From positions 28,206 to 92,205 of the IMG/VR virus record IMGVR_UViG_3300007722_000005: a stretch of DNA of 64,000 nt. One strand, written 5' to 3'. Origin of the DNA: a virus. Below, piece after piece: positions 27,639-36,399 of the stretch. How positions within the stretch are numbered: position 1 is the stretch's first letter; each line of letters starts with the position of its first letter. The translations under genes were made by a program, and so were the position numbers. The notes under the pieces are model-generated. The model saw nothing but the letters and a program-made list of their open reading frames with translations, did not search any database and was not told where the DNA came from.

Positions 27639-27713
27639 TGGCGCTCCCGGTGGGAATCGAACCCACTGTCTCGGTTTTAGAGACCGCTGCCGCAACCAAT
27701 TGGCTTCAGGAGC
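27639..27713 (-). tRNA. suppressor tRNA, anticodon CUA (reads UAG)
   Basis: Acceptor GCUCCUG/CGGGAGC, anticodon stem GCGGU/ACCGA with loop CUCUAAA (anticodon CUA), T-arm GUGGG-UUCGAUU-CCCAC, discriminator G, CCA encoded. The anticodon arm is one loop base away from that of tRNA-Trp(CCA) at 8904, so the amber suppressor may have arisen from Trp and may insert Trp or Gln. It stands alone, 18 kb from the array. Confidence 0.8.
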
Positions 27714-27719
27714 AAATAT

Positions 27720-28409
27720 TTATATCAACTTCCAGTTTGAAATTGGCATTAAACCATAACTTTTAGCTTCAACAGTTTTATATGTAAACACGATGTCCCC
27801 AGCGAGGCAAATTCTCATGTTTTCTGGCCCTATCTTTGAGGGAATGCTGTTCTCACGAAGTGTATATTCATTTTCCTCACCAGACCCCGTAAAATGATCA
27901 ACAGACGCGGGAAACACAAGCAACATTCCTTCGGTTGGTAGTATGCTAAAGTTGTGGGCGTTGAACTCATTCCACTCGGTTGCGTTCTGTGAATATATGT
28001 TTTTGTAGAATTGATTGGGACGAGGAGAAATAAAACAGATTCTATCCGGTGTAAATGATGTTGGAATGTTGACGTAATAAACAAACGACAACTGAGCGTC
28101 AGCGTGGTTGTGCACAGGGACACTCCAATCCTTCGTTATCATCAGCCACGACTTAACTATGTATAGGTTTTGAAATTCAGGATCGAGGCCGCACTCTTTT
28201 ATATGGTCCTTAACCGCACGACCTATGAAAGCATACAGATCAGCAAAAGCAACACCGTGTTGAAGATCGTTGTGACCCGTGTTTTCGTTAGATTGGAGAT
28301 TGTCGTTGCTGTGTTGAGGTAACACGTTAAAGAATGCTGGCTTAAATTCAGCAAATCGTGGATATACACTCTCCGTTATAAGAGTGGGAAACAGTCTGTG
28401 CTTTTTCAT
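27720..28409 (-). CDS. 2OG-Fe(II) oxygenase (TIGR02466-like)
   Basis: 229 residues. VHNHADAQLSFVYYVNIP contains the H-x-H/D metal region, EGMLLVFPASVDHFTG the distal His, and MRICLAGDIVFT the 2OG-binding Arg strand. The arrangement is that of phage TIGR02466-like oxygenases, whose substrates are mostly unknown. The stop overlaps a TATAAATA box just before the suppressor tRNA. Confidence 0.75.
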   Translation of the reverse strand: MKKHRLFPTLITESVYPRFAEFKPAFFNVLPQHSNDNLQSNENTGHNDLQHGVAFADLYAFIGRAVKDHIKECGLDPEFQNLYIVKSWLMITKDWSVPVHNHADAQLSFVYYVNIPTSFTPDRICFISPRPNQFYKNIYSQNATEWNEFNAHNFSILPTEGMLLVFPASVDHFTGSGEENEYTLRENSIPSKIGPENMRICLAGDIVFTYKTVEAKSYGLMPISNWKLI

Positions 28410-28424
28410 ACTACCACCAAGAAC

Positions 28425-28646
28425 TTAATTTTCGTCATCAAATTCATAACCAAAATCTTCCTTGAGAATGTCGCGGATTGTGGCGTTGTCGTAAAACATC
28501 GATTCGTCGACAGTATCGTAGTCTGCATTAAACATCTCGTCAATAAAATGGACGAGTTTTTTTCTTTTGGTTGGAGCCTTGTCGGTTGATGTTAGTATTG
28601 CTCCAACACCCGCGTCAAATATTGCTGTTCCTCCAGCCCATCCCAC
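28425..28646 (-). CDS. hypothetical acidic protein
   Basis: 73 residues; N-terminal MGWAGGTAIFDAGVGAI is hydrophobic and glycine-rich, the rest strongly acidic (DEMFNADYDTVDESM). A common small phage protein pattern. Function unknown. Confidence 0.5.
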   Translation of the reverse strand: MGWAGGTAIFDAGVGAILTSTDKAPTKRKKLVHFIDEMFNADYDTVDESMFYDNATIRDILKEDFGYEFDDEN

Positions 28647-28659
28647 AATATTTACTCCC

Positions 28660-29250
28660 TTATTTCACGTAGTTTGCGACGATTGTCTTGCTGAGTTTCG
28701 AGAAGATTGTCTCAAAGATCTCTGCAACCCACTTACCGATGTTGAGTATCAGGTCCTCAAAGACAGTAGCAACAGCAACGAGAGGCCACTGAATTATCCA
28801 GAAGGTAATACGATCCGCTTCGCTCGTAGCGCGTGGAGTCCAGGCATCGATGAAGGATTCACGATCGTGTACTTTTATGCTGCTGTTAAATGGGTTCCGG
28901 GGTAAGTCCATGTTGAGCTTTAAGTAGTTGGTGATATTACCATCCGCATCGAATATTGCTGTGCTGTTGGTTTTACTCTTCAGGGCATGAAGCTTCAGGT
29001 CTGCAATGCTCTCTTGCAGCTTCTTACCTTTCTTCCTGACGTAGAAGAGCCACTTAACGAAAGCAACACCGATACCAGCACCGAGGTATGTTGGCAACCA
29101 CTTAACGAGAAGCTCTTTCCAGGTGAAGGAATCAAATAATCCCGGATATTCTCCTGCTGCAACCCAGATGAAGAACGCAACTGAACCGATGAAGAGCAGT
29201 GCTGAGACGATGTAACGGTCATCAGCAAACGCATACAGTTCAGCAATCAC
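28660..29250 (-). CDS. membrane-associated phage protein
   Basis: 196 residues. Two hydrophobic segments near the N-terminus (about 12-32 and 48-68), then RKKGKKLQ and a soluble domain, ending in an amphipathic region with W residues. No signal peptide or known domain. Similar architectures occur in T4-like phages of aquatic bacteria. Confidence 0.5.
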   Translation of the reverse strand: MIAELYAFADDRYIVSALLFIGSVAFFIWVAAGEYPGLFDSFTWKELLVKWLPTYLGAGIGVAFVKWLFYVRKKGKKLQESIADLKLHALKSKTNSTAIFDADGNITNYLKLNMDLPRNPFNSSIKVHDRESFIDAWTPRATSEADRITFWIIQWPLVAVATVFEDLILNIGKWVAEIFETIFSKLSKTIVANYVK

Positions 29251-29281
29251 AACGATAACGAATAAAGCAATTCACCACATA

Positions 29282-29740
29282 TTAATCTCCTCTTATCCAC
29301 ATCGCAGAATTGGCTGGAGTTTCAGATACCTTTACCATCCTCAGTTTCACACGACCGTCGCTGTAACCGTTATCACCTAACCAGATCTCGTTGATATAAT
29401 CAGCGAGCCACTTGGCAATACCTTCACAGCCAGTTCTTTCAACAACTACCATCTTACAGAGTCCCTTTTTATGGAGCTCTTCAAACGTATTGAACTCTGG
29501 ATCATCTTGAGCGACAAGTAGAGTGTGATCAAACCAGTCATCCAGATTTTCTTTTAGTGTTTTGAATCCACCGAAATCTGCTACCCAGTTACGCTGATCA
29601 AGAACCTCTGCTTCAAATTCAAAGTGAAACGCAAGTGCGTATCCGTGAATCAGATTGCAGTGAGTGTCTGCTCTCCACTGACGATATGCGACAGCGTAAC
29701 CTTTCTCATGCCCGTATGTCTTAGTACTTACAAATTTCAT
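29282..29740 (-). CDS. queD: 6-carboxy-tetrahydropterin synthase QueD-like
   Basis: 152 residues from the ATG at 29740 (GGAG site). THCNLIHGYALAFHFEFE is the QueD region with the catalytic Cys (C28) and His pair (one His replaced by Tyr34, as in the HGYAL subgroup), VADFGGFKTLK the following helix, and MVKVSETPANSA the ET segment. It converts dihydroneopterin triphosphate to 6-carboxy-tetrahydropterin. Confidence 0.8.
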   Translation of the reverse strand: MKFVSTKTYGHEKGYAVAYRQWRADTHCNLIHGYALAFHFEFEAEVLDQRNWVADFGGFKTLKENLDDWFDHTLLVAQDDPEFNTFEELHKKGLCKMVVVERTGCEGIAKWLADYINEIWLGDNGYSDGRVKLRMVKVSETPANSAMWIRGD

Positions 29741-29813
29741 AGAATCTCCATTACGTGAACCGGGAAGTTGATTGTGCGCCACCCGAGTGCCTCAATAACT
29801 TTTTTCTTTACGA

Positions 29814-30101
29814 TCATTTTTTCTCCAGTGCATGATACACCCGATACATAGCAGAGCCAGCAGCGATGTGGCCACCGTTTGTTGCTGTTCCGATATAATC
29901 GTAACTTCCATCTGCTGGTATTACTTCTCCAGTATAGATGAGACGCACTTCTCTTGATAGTTTGGTGGCTGAATCTTGGTCAATAAGTGCATACACGACC
30001 ACCTGAAATGGCTCACATTCTATATGTAAGAATACTGCACCTATGTCCAAGAGCAGGGAGTTTGACCCCATGTTCAGCGGAAATTTATGTATAACTTTCA
30101 T
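29814..30101 (-). CDS. hypothetical protein
   Basis: 95 residues from the ATG at 30101 (GGAGG site), beta-rich, hydrophilic. Overlaps the phosphoribosyltransferase stop. Conserved-looking but unrecognised. Confidence 0.5.
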   Translation of the reverse strand: MKVIHKFPLNMGSNSLLLDIGAVFLHIECEPFQVVVYALIDQDSATKLSREVRLIYTGEVIPADGSYDYIGTATNGGHIAAGSAMYRVYHALEKK

Positions 30102-30553
30102 TTTGCCTCCCAGAAGAATTCTACCCACCTCTTATCGGTTTGTCTATCGATAAGGTAACCCGTAAGCACGGCGTCTGCCGCTGGTTTACCATCAACTACA
30201 ACCTCTGTATTAACAACTAGAGCAGCAAACTTTGCTTTTGGTAGTTGTTTTTGAACTTCCTTTAGAGTTTTTCCACTATCCACTATGTCATCAACAACTA
30301 ATATGTTACTTGTGTGTTTTTCATACAACTCGCGGATCTTGTCGCTTACAATTTGGTCAAACCCATCACGAGTTTGCCAATCCAGTACCTCACATGGTAC
30401 ACCAAGTTTGTGAGAAAGGGCAACAGCTGGAACTAATCCACCCCTCTTGATTCCTACGACAATTTTAGGATAGTAGTTTTCGAGCGCCATTTGTTCCATT
30501 ATTACCACAAGCGAGGCTTTGAACTTTTCGTGTGTGAAGTGAATTTTGCTCAT
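30098..30553 (-). CDS. purine-type phosphoribosyltransferase
   Basis: 151 residues from the ATG at 30553. VVGIKRGGLVPAVALSHKLG is the first PRPP loop and ILVVDDIVDSGKTLKEV the PRPP-binding motif (DDIxDSGxT). This is the hypoxanthine/xanthine-type fold common in T4-like phages. Located between QueD and QueE, it may take part in base salvage for the modification pathway. Confidence 0.85.
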   Translation of the reverse strand: MSKIHFTHEKFKASLVVIMEQMALENYYPKIVVGIKRGGLVPAVALSHKLGVPCEVLDWQTRDGFDQIVSDKIRELYEKHTSNILVVDDIVDSGKTLKEVQKQLPKAKFAALVVNTEVVVDGKPAADAVLTGYLIDRQTDKRWVEFFWEAK

Positions 30554-30563
30554 TGTGGAAATA

Positions 30564-31019
30564 TCATGCTGGTCGTAGCTTGTATATTGGTTTTGGAGGA
30601 TAGCATGGGAAATCGATCCACACGCGGCTGTTGGGTTGTGTAGTGTAGCAGCTCTGGTATTCTTTTCCTTCATCATCGTTTACCATGTCGTAAAACACAA
30701 TTCCGTTGATGTCGTATGCGCGCCCACCTTTACTATCCTTGAAAATATGGCTACAACGGTTGTTCTGGAACAGATCTGCCCCCACTTCGTTCCATTCATG
30801 CTCGTCGCCGGTTAGTGGTGAAAGTGGTTCGAACGCAAGCAACTTTTCCAGCAACCCGAGAGCATACGACGCCGATGATCCCGAGTGGCCTTCATCCGCA
30901 AATTCGTCGACCATGTGAAGTATATGATTGCGCATGGCAACGTTCATCTCATCGCCGTCTTTTGCCATCCCAATCAAATCAAGTTCACGCTCTGCGTGGT
31001 GTCTTAAGCTCACGTTCAA
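30564..31019 (-). CDS. conserved phage hypothetical protein
   Basis: 151 residues. MNVSLRHHAERELDLIGM...IHMVDEFADEGHSGSSASY is a widespread small-phage-protein N-terminus (often labelled hypothetical), followed by HEWNEVG and CSHIFKD...GRAYDINGIVFYDM. No biochemical role known. Confidence 0.6.
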   Translation of the reverse strand: MNVSLRHHAERELDLIGMAKDGDEMNVAMRNHILHMVDEFADEGHSGSSASYALGLLEKLLAFEPLSPLTGDEHEWNEVGADLFQNNRCSHIFKDSKGGRAYDINGIVFYDMVNDDEGKEYQSCYTTQPNSRVWIDFPCYPPKPIYKLRPA

Positions 31020-31052
31020 TGCCTTTCTTTGAATTGTGTAGATTTCTTCATA

Positions 31053-31910
31053 TTATGTTCCCCATTCGTTCTTGAACAACGGCACCTGCAACCGGTCACT
31101 ATATCTCACCCCATGTTTCATTGCAAGGAGCGCAACAGCTTTATTGTTGAGGTTGTATACCGACTCTGTTCCACCAACCGGCATAAAATATGTTGACCCA
31201 AAGAATCCATGCTGTTGGTAGCTTTTTGTTGCGCGCAGAGCTTCTTCTGCATCTTCCTCAGTCGCAATTACATACTTCAGGTATGTTGGGCCAATCTTCT
31301 GATATTCCTCAACAATAACTGGTCTAATAGCATCTTCTTGGTTTTCTCCAGAAACAGAGAGTTTTGGAGAAACAGAAAACGTGATCTCACGTTGCCCATA
31401 TTGTGTTGATTGTGACAACCACTCTTTGAGATATTTGCTGAAAGCCACCGTTATTCTCTGTGTCCCGTTCGTTTCGAACGTAATGTGTTGGAGGTGTCTC
31501 ATTGCGGGGTTATTGAGGAGATCGGGGTAAGCACGCTGCCACCCCAGAAGCGGTTCACCTCCTGTGATGACGAGGTGTTCTTCTTCCCAGTGTTTGAATG
31601 GGAGAATTTTTGATATTTCGTACGCAATTTCATCCGTCTCAAGACTCGGAGAAAGATGTTTGAATCGAGGATCCCAAGAAGCATAAGAATCGCAGCCGGT
31701 AGCAACCAATGGTAGGTTACCGTAATTCTTATATAGTCCAATATTTGCTGCAGCAAGATCTCGCTCATTGCTCACCATACCTTTCGGCATATTAAAGCCA
31801 CCACATGTGAAATTACATCCAAACGTGCGCAAGAACACACTAGGAACGCCCATATAGCGCCCTTCACCCTGAATGCTATAGAATAACTCAGCTACTTTGA
31901 TTTTTGCCAT
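31053..31910 (-). CDS. queE: 7-carboxy-7-deazaguanine synthase-like radical SAM enzyme QueE
   Basis: 285 residues. YSIQGEGRYMGVPSVFLRTFGCNFTC is the QueE start. The cluster region is C32-x3-C36 but the third Cys of CxxxCxxC is Phe39; the best candidate is C73 in TGCDSYASWDP. VITGGEPLL (GGEP) and FETNGT follow. It ring-contracts 6-carboxy-tetrahydropterin to 7-carboxy-7-deazaguanine. Longer than host enzymes. Confidence 0.85.
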   Translation of the reverse strand: MAKIKVAELFYSIQGEGRYMGVPSVFLRTFGCNFTCGGFNMPKGMVSNERDLAAANIGLYKNYGNLPLVATGCDSYASWDPRFKHLSPSLETDEIAYEISKILPFKHWEEEHLVITGGEPLLGWQRAYPDLLNNPAMRHLQHITFETNGTQRITVAFSKYLKEWLSQSTQYGQREITFSVSPKLSVSGENQEDAIRPVIVEEYQKIGPTYLKYVIATEEDAEEALRATKSYQQHGFFGSTYFMPVGGTESVYNLNNKAVALLAMKHGVRYSDRLQVPLFKNEWGT

Positions 31911-32407
31911 TATGGCCTTCTATTTAATTTTTTCTGAAGCCGACGACCTTGCTCGACATGAAATGAACTTGCCCGACTAGTATACAACATTCCGTTCAAA
32001 TGGTCAAGCTCGTGTTGAAAGCAGCGAGCAGTTATTCCTGTGAACTTTTGTGTTATTGTTTCTTTGTTTGGAAGTTCAAAGCGAACTTTGATTGATTTTG
32101 GTCTCTTGATCTTAATGAATAGGTTTGGAAACGTTAGGCATCCCTCTTCAAGGAGAACAATGCCCTTTGCTGTTTGATCAACAATTCGTGGATTGAAGCA
32201 GACAAGTACAGGGTTCGACTTTATTGCAAACACCCGATATGGAAGACCAACCTGTGGAGCCGCAATTCCTAGCGCGTTTTTCGCAATCATCGTATCTGCA
32301 AGGTTTTTTGCAAGCTCGATTGGATCGCCTGGGAGAGCATTCCAGTCCCAATCAGGTTGAACTAATCTCAGTATTGCAGCGTCATCGGACACCAGGTCAA
32401 GAATCAT
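31910..32407 (-). CDS. def: peptide deformylase
   Basis: 165 residues from the ATG at 32407 (AAAGAG site; longer starts lie within the upstream gene). The three PDF motifs are intact: GIAAPQVG, EEGCLTF and QHELDHLNG (HExDH). It removes the formyl group from nascent proteins. Phage PDFs are known from aquatic T4-like phages and may speed maturation of new phage proteins. Confidence 0.92.
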   Translation of the reverse strand: MILDLVSDDAAILRLVQPDWDWNALPGDPIELAKNLADTMIAKNALGIAAPQVGLPYRVFAIKSNPVLVCFNPRIVDQTAKGIVLLEEGCLTFPNLFIKIKRPKSIKVRFELPNKETITQKFTGITARCFQHELDHLNGMLYTSRASSFHVEQGRRLQKKLNRRP

Positions 32408-32601
32408 ATCAACTCTTTCCATGTGTGGCCACATGTTGCACACAACATTAGCCTCGTTGTTCTGCTTGGGTCAGTATCGTGTATTTTGTTGCCATATTTG
32501 TCGGTGACTGTAGGAACCACGTACTGAGACGAGATCACACAATCTTCCCTACTACACAGCGGCGTTGGTGTTTCTACCTCTGAAAGAAACTGTTTTGTCA
32601 T
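32404..32601 (-). CDS. small zinc-ribbon-like protein
   Basis: 65 residues with CSREDC near residue 17 and CATCGHTW near the end: two Cys pairs as in TFIIS-type zinc ribbons. Starts inside the gp46 stop (ATGACA). Possibly a transcription- or nuclease-associated adaptor; no family assigned. Confidence 0.5.
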   Translation of the reverse strand: MTKQFLSEVETPTPLCSREDCVISSQYVVPTVTDKYGNKIHDTDPSRTTRLMLCATCGHTWKELI

Positions 32602-34313
32602 GCTGCAATCCTCGAAAAGTTTTTGTGTTTCTCAAACTTAATAATGTTAGTGAACCTATCAAACAATTGATCCCCTTTGTGGCTTATTATAAACATGTTA
32701 TTATCTTTTGTCAACGTATTTAAAATCTTCATAAATTCTTCCGTCCCTGAGCTGTCGAGCGAACTATCGAAAACCTCATCCATAATCAATAGGTTTGTCG
32801 ATGCACTGTTCCTCATTTTGGCAATAGATCTCCACGTGAACAAAAGTGCGAGATCGATTCGCATCTTCTCGCCTTCAGAGAAGCTTTGATACGTAAAGTC
32901 ATCACGGAACCTTGACCTAATTGTTTCTTCAAACTTCTCGTTGAGTTCAAATTGAACAAAAAAGTCCATTGATGCAAGGTATTTGTTTACGAGTTTGTTC
33001 ATGATCGGAATATACTGCTTGATTATCTTTGTCTTGATACCCGTGTCCTTGAGAAGAAATCCGGCGACTTCAATGATCTGCTTATCTTTTTGTAGTTCCT
33101 CTAGCTTTTGTGTAGATTGTTTCTGAATAGCTTTGATTGTTGCAATTTCATTCTCGTTTGTACTTATATGGACATTGTTTGATTGTGCCGCAACGATATC
33201 TTTTTCGTGGTTAGCTGTTGTCCTATCGTTCAACGCAATCTCATTCAGCGCTGTTTTTCTTGCAATCTCATATTGGCCAACCTTTTTGGATATCTCCTCG
33301 ATTAATGTAGCAATAGCGGTACCTCGAGAAATTTTAGCAGCAATTCTAACGAGCCCATCTTCAACATCAACAAGCTTGTTCTGCTTTTGTTCAACGTTTG
33401 AGCTCCTAAAATGATCATCAATAGATTGCAAGCATGTCGGGCAGTCGTCAGTTGTTTGTAGGAACTTAATTTCCTTAACCAACTTCTGCTTACGGTCTTC
33501 AAGTGTGCACTCTATTTCTATCAACGTGTTATGAATAGTCCTCTTCTTTTCAAGTTGAGGAAGGGCTGCACTTGTAGCAACAATACTACTATCTATTTGT
33601 GCAATATCGTCCTGAATACCTTTGTTCGTTTGCTTAATCTCTTTGATTGTAGCTTGCTTCTGAAGAACAACTTCGTCATTAGCTTTCGCCATGATTTCGA
33701 TGTGTTGTAGATGTATTTTGATCTTCTCTGTAGCAAGCTTAATGTCAGATTCCGCTCCCATTATCTGCTCTCTGTTGTCAACTACCTTCTGCTTTAACAG
33801 AACATTCATTTTGGAGAATATGTTGATGTCCAAAAGGTCTTCGATGATCTCTCTGCGATTTGTGGCAGACAGTTGCATGAATGGTGTGAACGATGCAGAT
33901 CCAAGAATAACAATTTGGTTAAATGCTTTTTGATTAAACTTGAGGATGTGCTTTTCGAGATATTCTTGATACTGTTTGACGTCAGCATGCTGATCTATTA
34001 GTTGGTCGTCAACATATATTTCAAAGACATTGGGTTTGAGTCCACGACGAATTGTATATTGCTTGCCGCCGATCGTAAGATCAACCTCAACAACAGCATC
34101 CTTTTTGTTTATCGAGTTAACAAGCTGTGCTTTTTGTATGTTGCGGAACGGCCGTCCATAGAGGACGAACGACAGTGCATCGAGTATCGTCGACTTTCCT
34201 GCACCGTTTTCACCAACGACGAGCGTTGATCCTCGTTTCGAGAGATCAACCTCAGTGATTGTGTTGCCTGTTGATAGAAAATTTTTCCACCGAATTTTCT
34301 GAAATAACATCAT
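32598..34313 (-). CDS. 46: recombination endonuclease subunit gp46 (Rad50-like)
   Basis: 571 residues. Walker A GENGAGKS (35-41), coiled coils either side of a CPTC zinc hook (C291, C294), signature SEGEKMRIDL and Walker B LLIMDEVFD. With gp47 it forms the Rad50/Mre11-type complex for end resection in recombination-dependent replication. Confidence 0.95.
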   Translation of the reverse strand: MMLFQKIRWKNFLSTGNTITEVDLSKRGSTLVVGENGAGKSTILDALSFVLYGRPFRNIQKAQLVNSINKKDAVVEVDLTIGGKQYTIRRGLKPNVFEIYVDDQLIDQHADVKQYQEYLEKHILKFNQKAFNQIVILGSASFTPFMQLSATNRREIIEDLLDINIFSKMNVLLKQKVVDNREQIMGAESDIKLATEKIKIHLQHIEIMAKANDEVVLQKQATIKEIKQTNKGIQDDIAQIDSSIVATSAALPQLEKKRTIHNTLIEIECTLEDRKQKLVKEIKFLQTTDDCPTCLQSIDDHFRSSNVEQKQNKLVDVEDGLVRIAAKISRGTAIATLIEEISKKVGQYEIARKTALNEIALNDRTTANHEKDIVAAQSNNVHISTNENEIATIKAIQKQSTQKLEELQKDKQIIEVAGFLLKDTGIKTKIIKQYIPIMNKLVNKYLASMDFFVQFELNEKFEETIRSRFRDDFTYQSFSEGEKMRIDLALLFTWRSIAKMRNSASTNLLIMDEVFDSSLDSSGTEEFMKILNTLTKDNNMFIISHKGDQLFDRFTNIIKFEKHKNFSRIAA

Positions 34314-35368
34314 TCTAGTGATATTGCATCATGATAAAGGTTTCTCAATACACCCTCGAGCCTTGGTTTATCAACAGCTACCTGGAGCTGCTGTATATAC
34401 TTACTTACTAGCGAAAGCGTGTCCTCTGCTTCGTTGATGATATCAGAATCTTCTTCCATATTGAGGTTCATGTGATCATCAACAACCTGCAATGACGCCA
34501 CATTCTTCTTCTCAATTATATCTACCATCAAGTCGAAGTTGTGTGGGTTTGTTTTGTTTGATACGACAATCTTAACGAACTTGCCCGTTAGGTTTTGTGG
34601 ATTAAATGTTTTGATATCAATTGGGTTCTTAACGTCGTCATAGTATATTTTGTGGAACATTAATAGTGGGTTCTCAATGAACTCGAGGCTGCGTGTGTTC
34701 GTGTCAAAGATGTGAAACCCTCGAGGGTCATCGTAATCGGACCAAGTCATCTCATAAGGTGCACCGAGATAGTTGATGTTGTCGCGGGTTGATTTGTGGT
34801 GGTAGTGACCTGAGCAGACAATATCGAACTTCTTGAACATTGAAGCGCTGTATCCTATGTTGATCATTGATCCCTTATACATCTCAAATCCCTGAAGCTC
34901 AAGGTGTCCAAAACATACCTGGGCTTTTGTGTCATTTATGAATCTAACGGTTTCGTCGACGTTGTCTTCACATATCCACGGAATTAAAGCAATCTCTACC
35001 CCATCAACTATTATGCTGCGAGGGCCTGCATGCACTATAATATTGTTGTATTCCTTAAGCAGCAGATCCGGTGAGTTAATCTTGTTGGTGTTTTTGTAGT
35101 ATGTGCAGTGATTTCCAACAATAACATCGTGACGTATTTCCCGAGCAGCTACCTCATTAAACCAATACCCCCTACAACGATCCAATGAAAAATAGTTCAC
35201 ATATTTTCGACGGTCGAATGTGTCACCAAGATCAATAATATGCTTAATATTGTGTTTATCAATATAAGGGAAAAACACGCTACCATAAAATTGTTCAAAA
35301 TGTTTGTGAAAAACTTCTGAGTCGTTACGAGCTCCAAAATGCTGATCAGTAATCAGAGCTATCTTCAT
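34310..35368 (-). CDS. 47: recombination endonuclease subunit gp47 (Mre11-like)
   Basis: 352 residues. Metallophosphoesterase motifs in order: TDQHFG (8-13), LGDTFDRR, VGNH, and SGHYHHK. Shares an ATGA overlap with gp46, as usual for the pair. Confidence 0.95.
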   Translation of the reverse strand: MKIALITDQHFGARNDSEVFHKHFEQFYGSVFFPYIDKHNIKHIIDLGDTFDRRKYVNYFSLDRCRGYWFNEVAAREIRHDVIVGNHCTYYKNTNKINSPDLLLKEYNNIIVHAGPRSIIVDGVEIALIPWICEDNVDETVRFINDTKAQVCFGHLELQGFEMYKGSMINIGYSASMFKKFDIVCSGHYHHKSTRDNINYLGAPYEMTWSDYDDPRGFHIFDTNTRSLEFIENPLLMFHKIYYDDVKNPIDIKTFNPQNLTGKFVKIVVSNKTNPHNFDLMVDIIEKKNVASLQVVDDHMNLNMEEDSDIINEAEDTLSLVSKYIQQLQVAVDKPRLEGVLRNLYHDAISLE

Positions 35369-35938
35369 TTAATCATCCGTAAATTTCTCCACGCCTTTTT
35401 TGGCTTTTGCCCTCTTATTTTTTAACTTCTTCTCTCTAAGAGTATCCTCGAAAGCCTTGATAAAGTCAACAGTGTGTTGGTCGGAAACTAAATGTTGTGT
35501 CGTGTTATGAGGATCCTCATTATTACTTTGTTCGACAAGCTCATCAAATATCATTGACGACTCTGTCACCTTATGTTTAATATATGTCTGCTTGCGTTCC
35601 TTCAGTATTCGACGAAGAAAGGCGTAGTATATTATTTGTGTGAAGTATGCAAAAGGATTTTCCGACTTTGCTGGGTCGAAGTTGTCAAAATAGCTGACAC
35701 AATTCTCAATACCATCGCTAATCATTTCATCACGAAACGTATAGTTGATAAATTGGTGTTTGTGTGACAGTCCTTCTGCGATAGCCATTAAGCAAACGGC
35801 TATTGGTCCAGGGATCTGCGGCTTTTCCTTCTTCTTCTTTTTTGCGATGATACAATCGCTCTTGTACTTGATGATCATCTCGTACAGTTGCTTATTGTTT
35901 ACATAATGATTAGGTTTTGCTTTTGGTTGTGTAGCCAT
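35369..35938 (-). CDS. 55: late transcription sigma factor gp55
   Basis: 189 residues from ATG 35938 (start MATQPKAKPNHYVNNKQLYE, as in aquatic T4-like gp55). SHKHQFINYTFRDEMISDGIENC and PFAYFTQIIYYAFLRRI correspond to the minimal sigma region 2. It directs host RNA polymerase to TATAAATA boxes. Its own promoter (35969) is a consensus sigma70 site. Confidence 0.9.
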   Translation of the reverse strand: MATQPKAKPNHYVNNKQLYEMIIKYKSDCIIAKKKKKEKPQIPGPIAVCLMAIAEGLSHKHQFINYTFRDEMISDGIENCVSYFDNFDPAKSENPFAYFTQIIYYAFLRRILKERKQTYIKHKVTESSMIFDELVEQSNNEDPHNTTQHLVSDQHTVDFIKAFEDTLREKKLKNKRAKAKKGVEKFTDD

Positions 35939-35968
35939 ATAGTATAATATCTTTCCCCCGATACTGGG

Positions 35969-35997
35969 ATTATAATGATTCAAATAATGAAAGTCAA
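35969..35997 (-). promoter_or_regulatory. strong sigma70-like promoter of gene 55
   Basis: TTGACT, 17 bp, TATAAT on the minus strand, 31 bases upstream of the gp55 start codon. Confidence 0.8.
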
Positions 35998-36009
35998 CAG
36001 TTCTTTTAA

Positions 36010-36399
36010 TTAATTTAAAGGGCCATTAAAACCTTCAAGGATAGCTTTGTACATAGTTTCTGTTGGCGAATCTGATGTATTTGAAGCTCGGTCGAGCTCC
36101 TCACTTATGATACCATCAATCTCTTTGACCATTTGATCAACAGCTATCTCGTAGTATCCTCCCATACCCTCTATAACACCTGCCTCGGATACAATCAACG
36201 ATCGCTCAAAAGAGATATCGCGGGTATTCGCAAACTGCATATATCTTGTCAATGAAACATGTGGAAGGCTTGAGAATTCGTTCTTATAGTTGATTTGAAC
36301 AGGGTTTGTTAAAACCAATTGTGTTGGCGTTCTCTTTTTAATATTACCAATAACCTCGATACCACTTATCAGCTTAATTAGCGTTGGTTTCTTTTTCAT
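36010..36399 (-). CDS. conserved phage protein, possible Sm-like fold
   Basis: 129 residues. IKLISGIEVIGNIKKRTPTQLVLTNPVQI has the strand pattern of an Sm-like barrel (G-x-x-V-x-G ... L-x-x-P). This gene always neighbours UvsW/gp55 in related phages as far as I recall, but its function is unknown. Overlaps UvsW by four bases. Confidence 0.55.
   Translation of the reverse strand: MKKKPTLIKLISGIEVIGNIKKRTPTQLVLTNPVQINYKNEFSSLPHVSLTRYMQFANTRDISFERSLIVSEAGVIEGMGGYYEIAVDQMVKEIDGIISEELDRASNTSDSPTETMYKAILEGFNGPLN

Noticed and set aside
27717-27724. TATAAATA just before the suppressor tRNA
   Set aside because: The predicted start would fall inside the tRNA, and the box overlaps the oxygenase stop codon, so it may be chance. 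Left out of the feature list.
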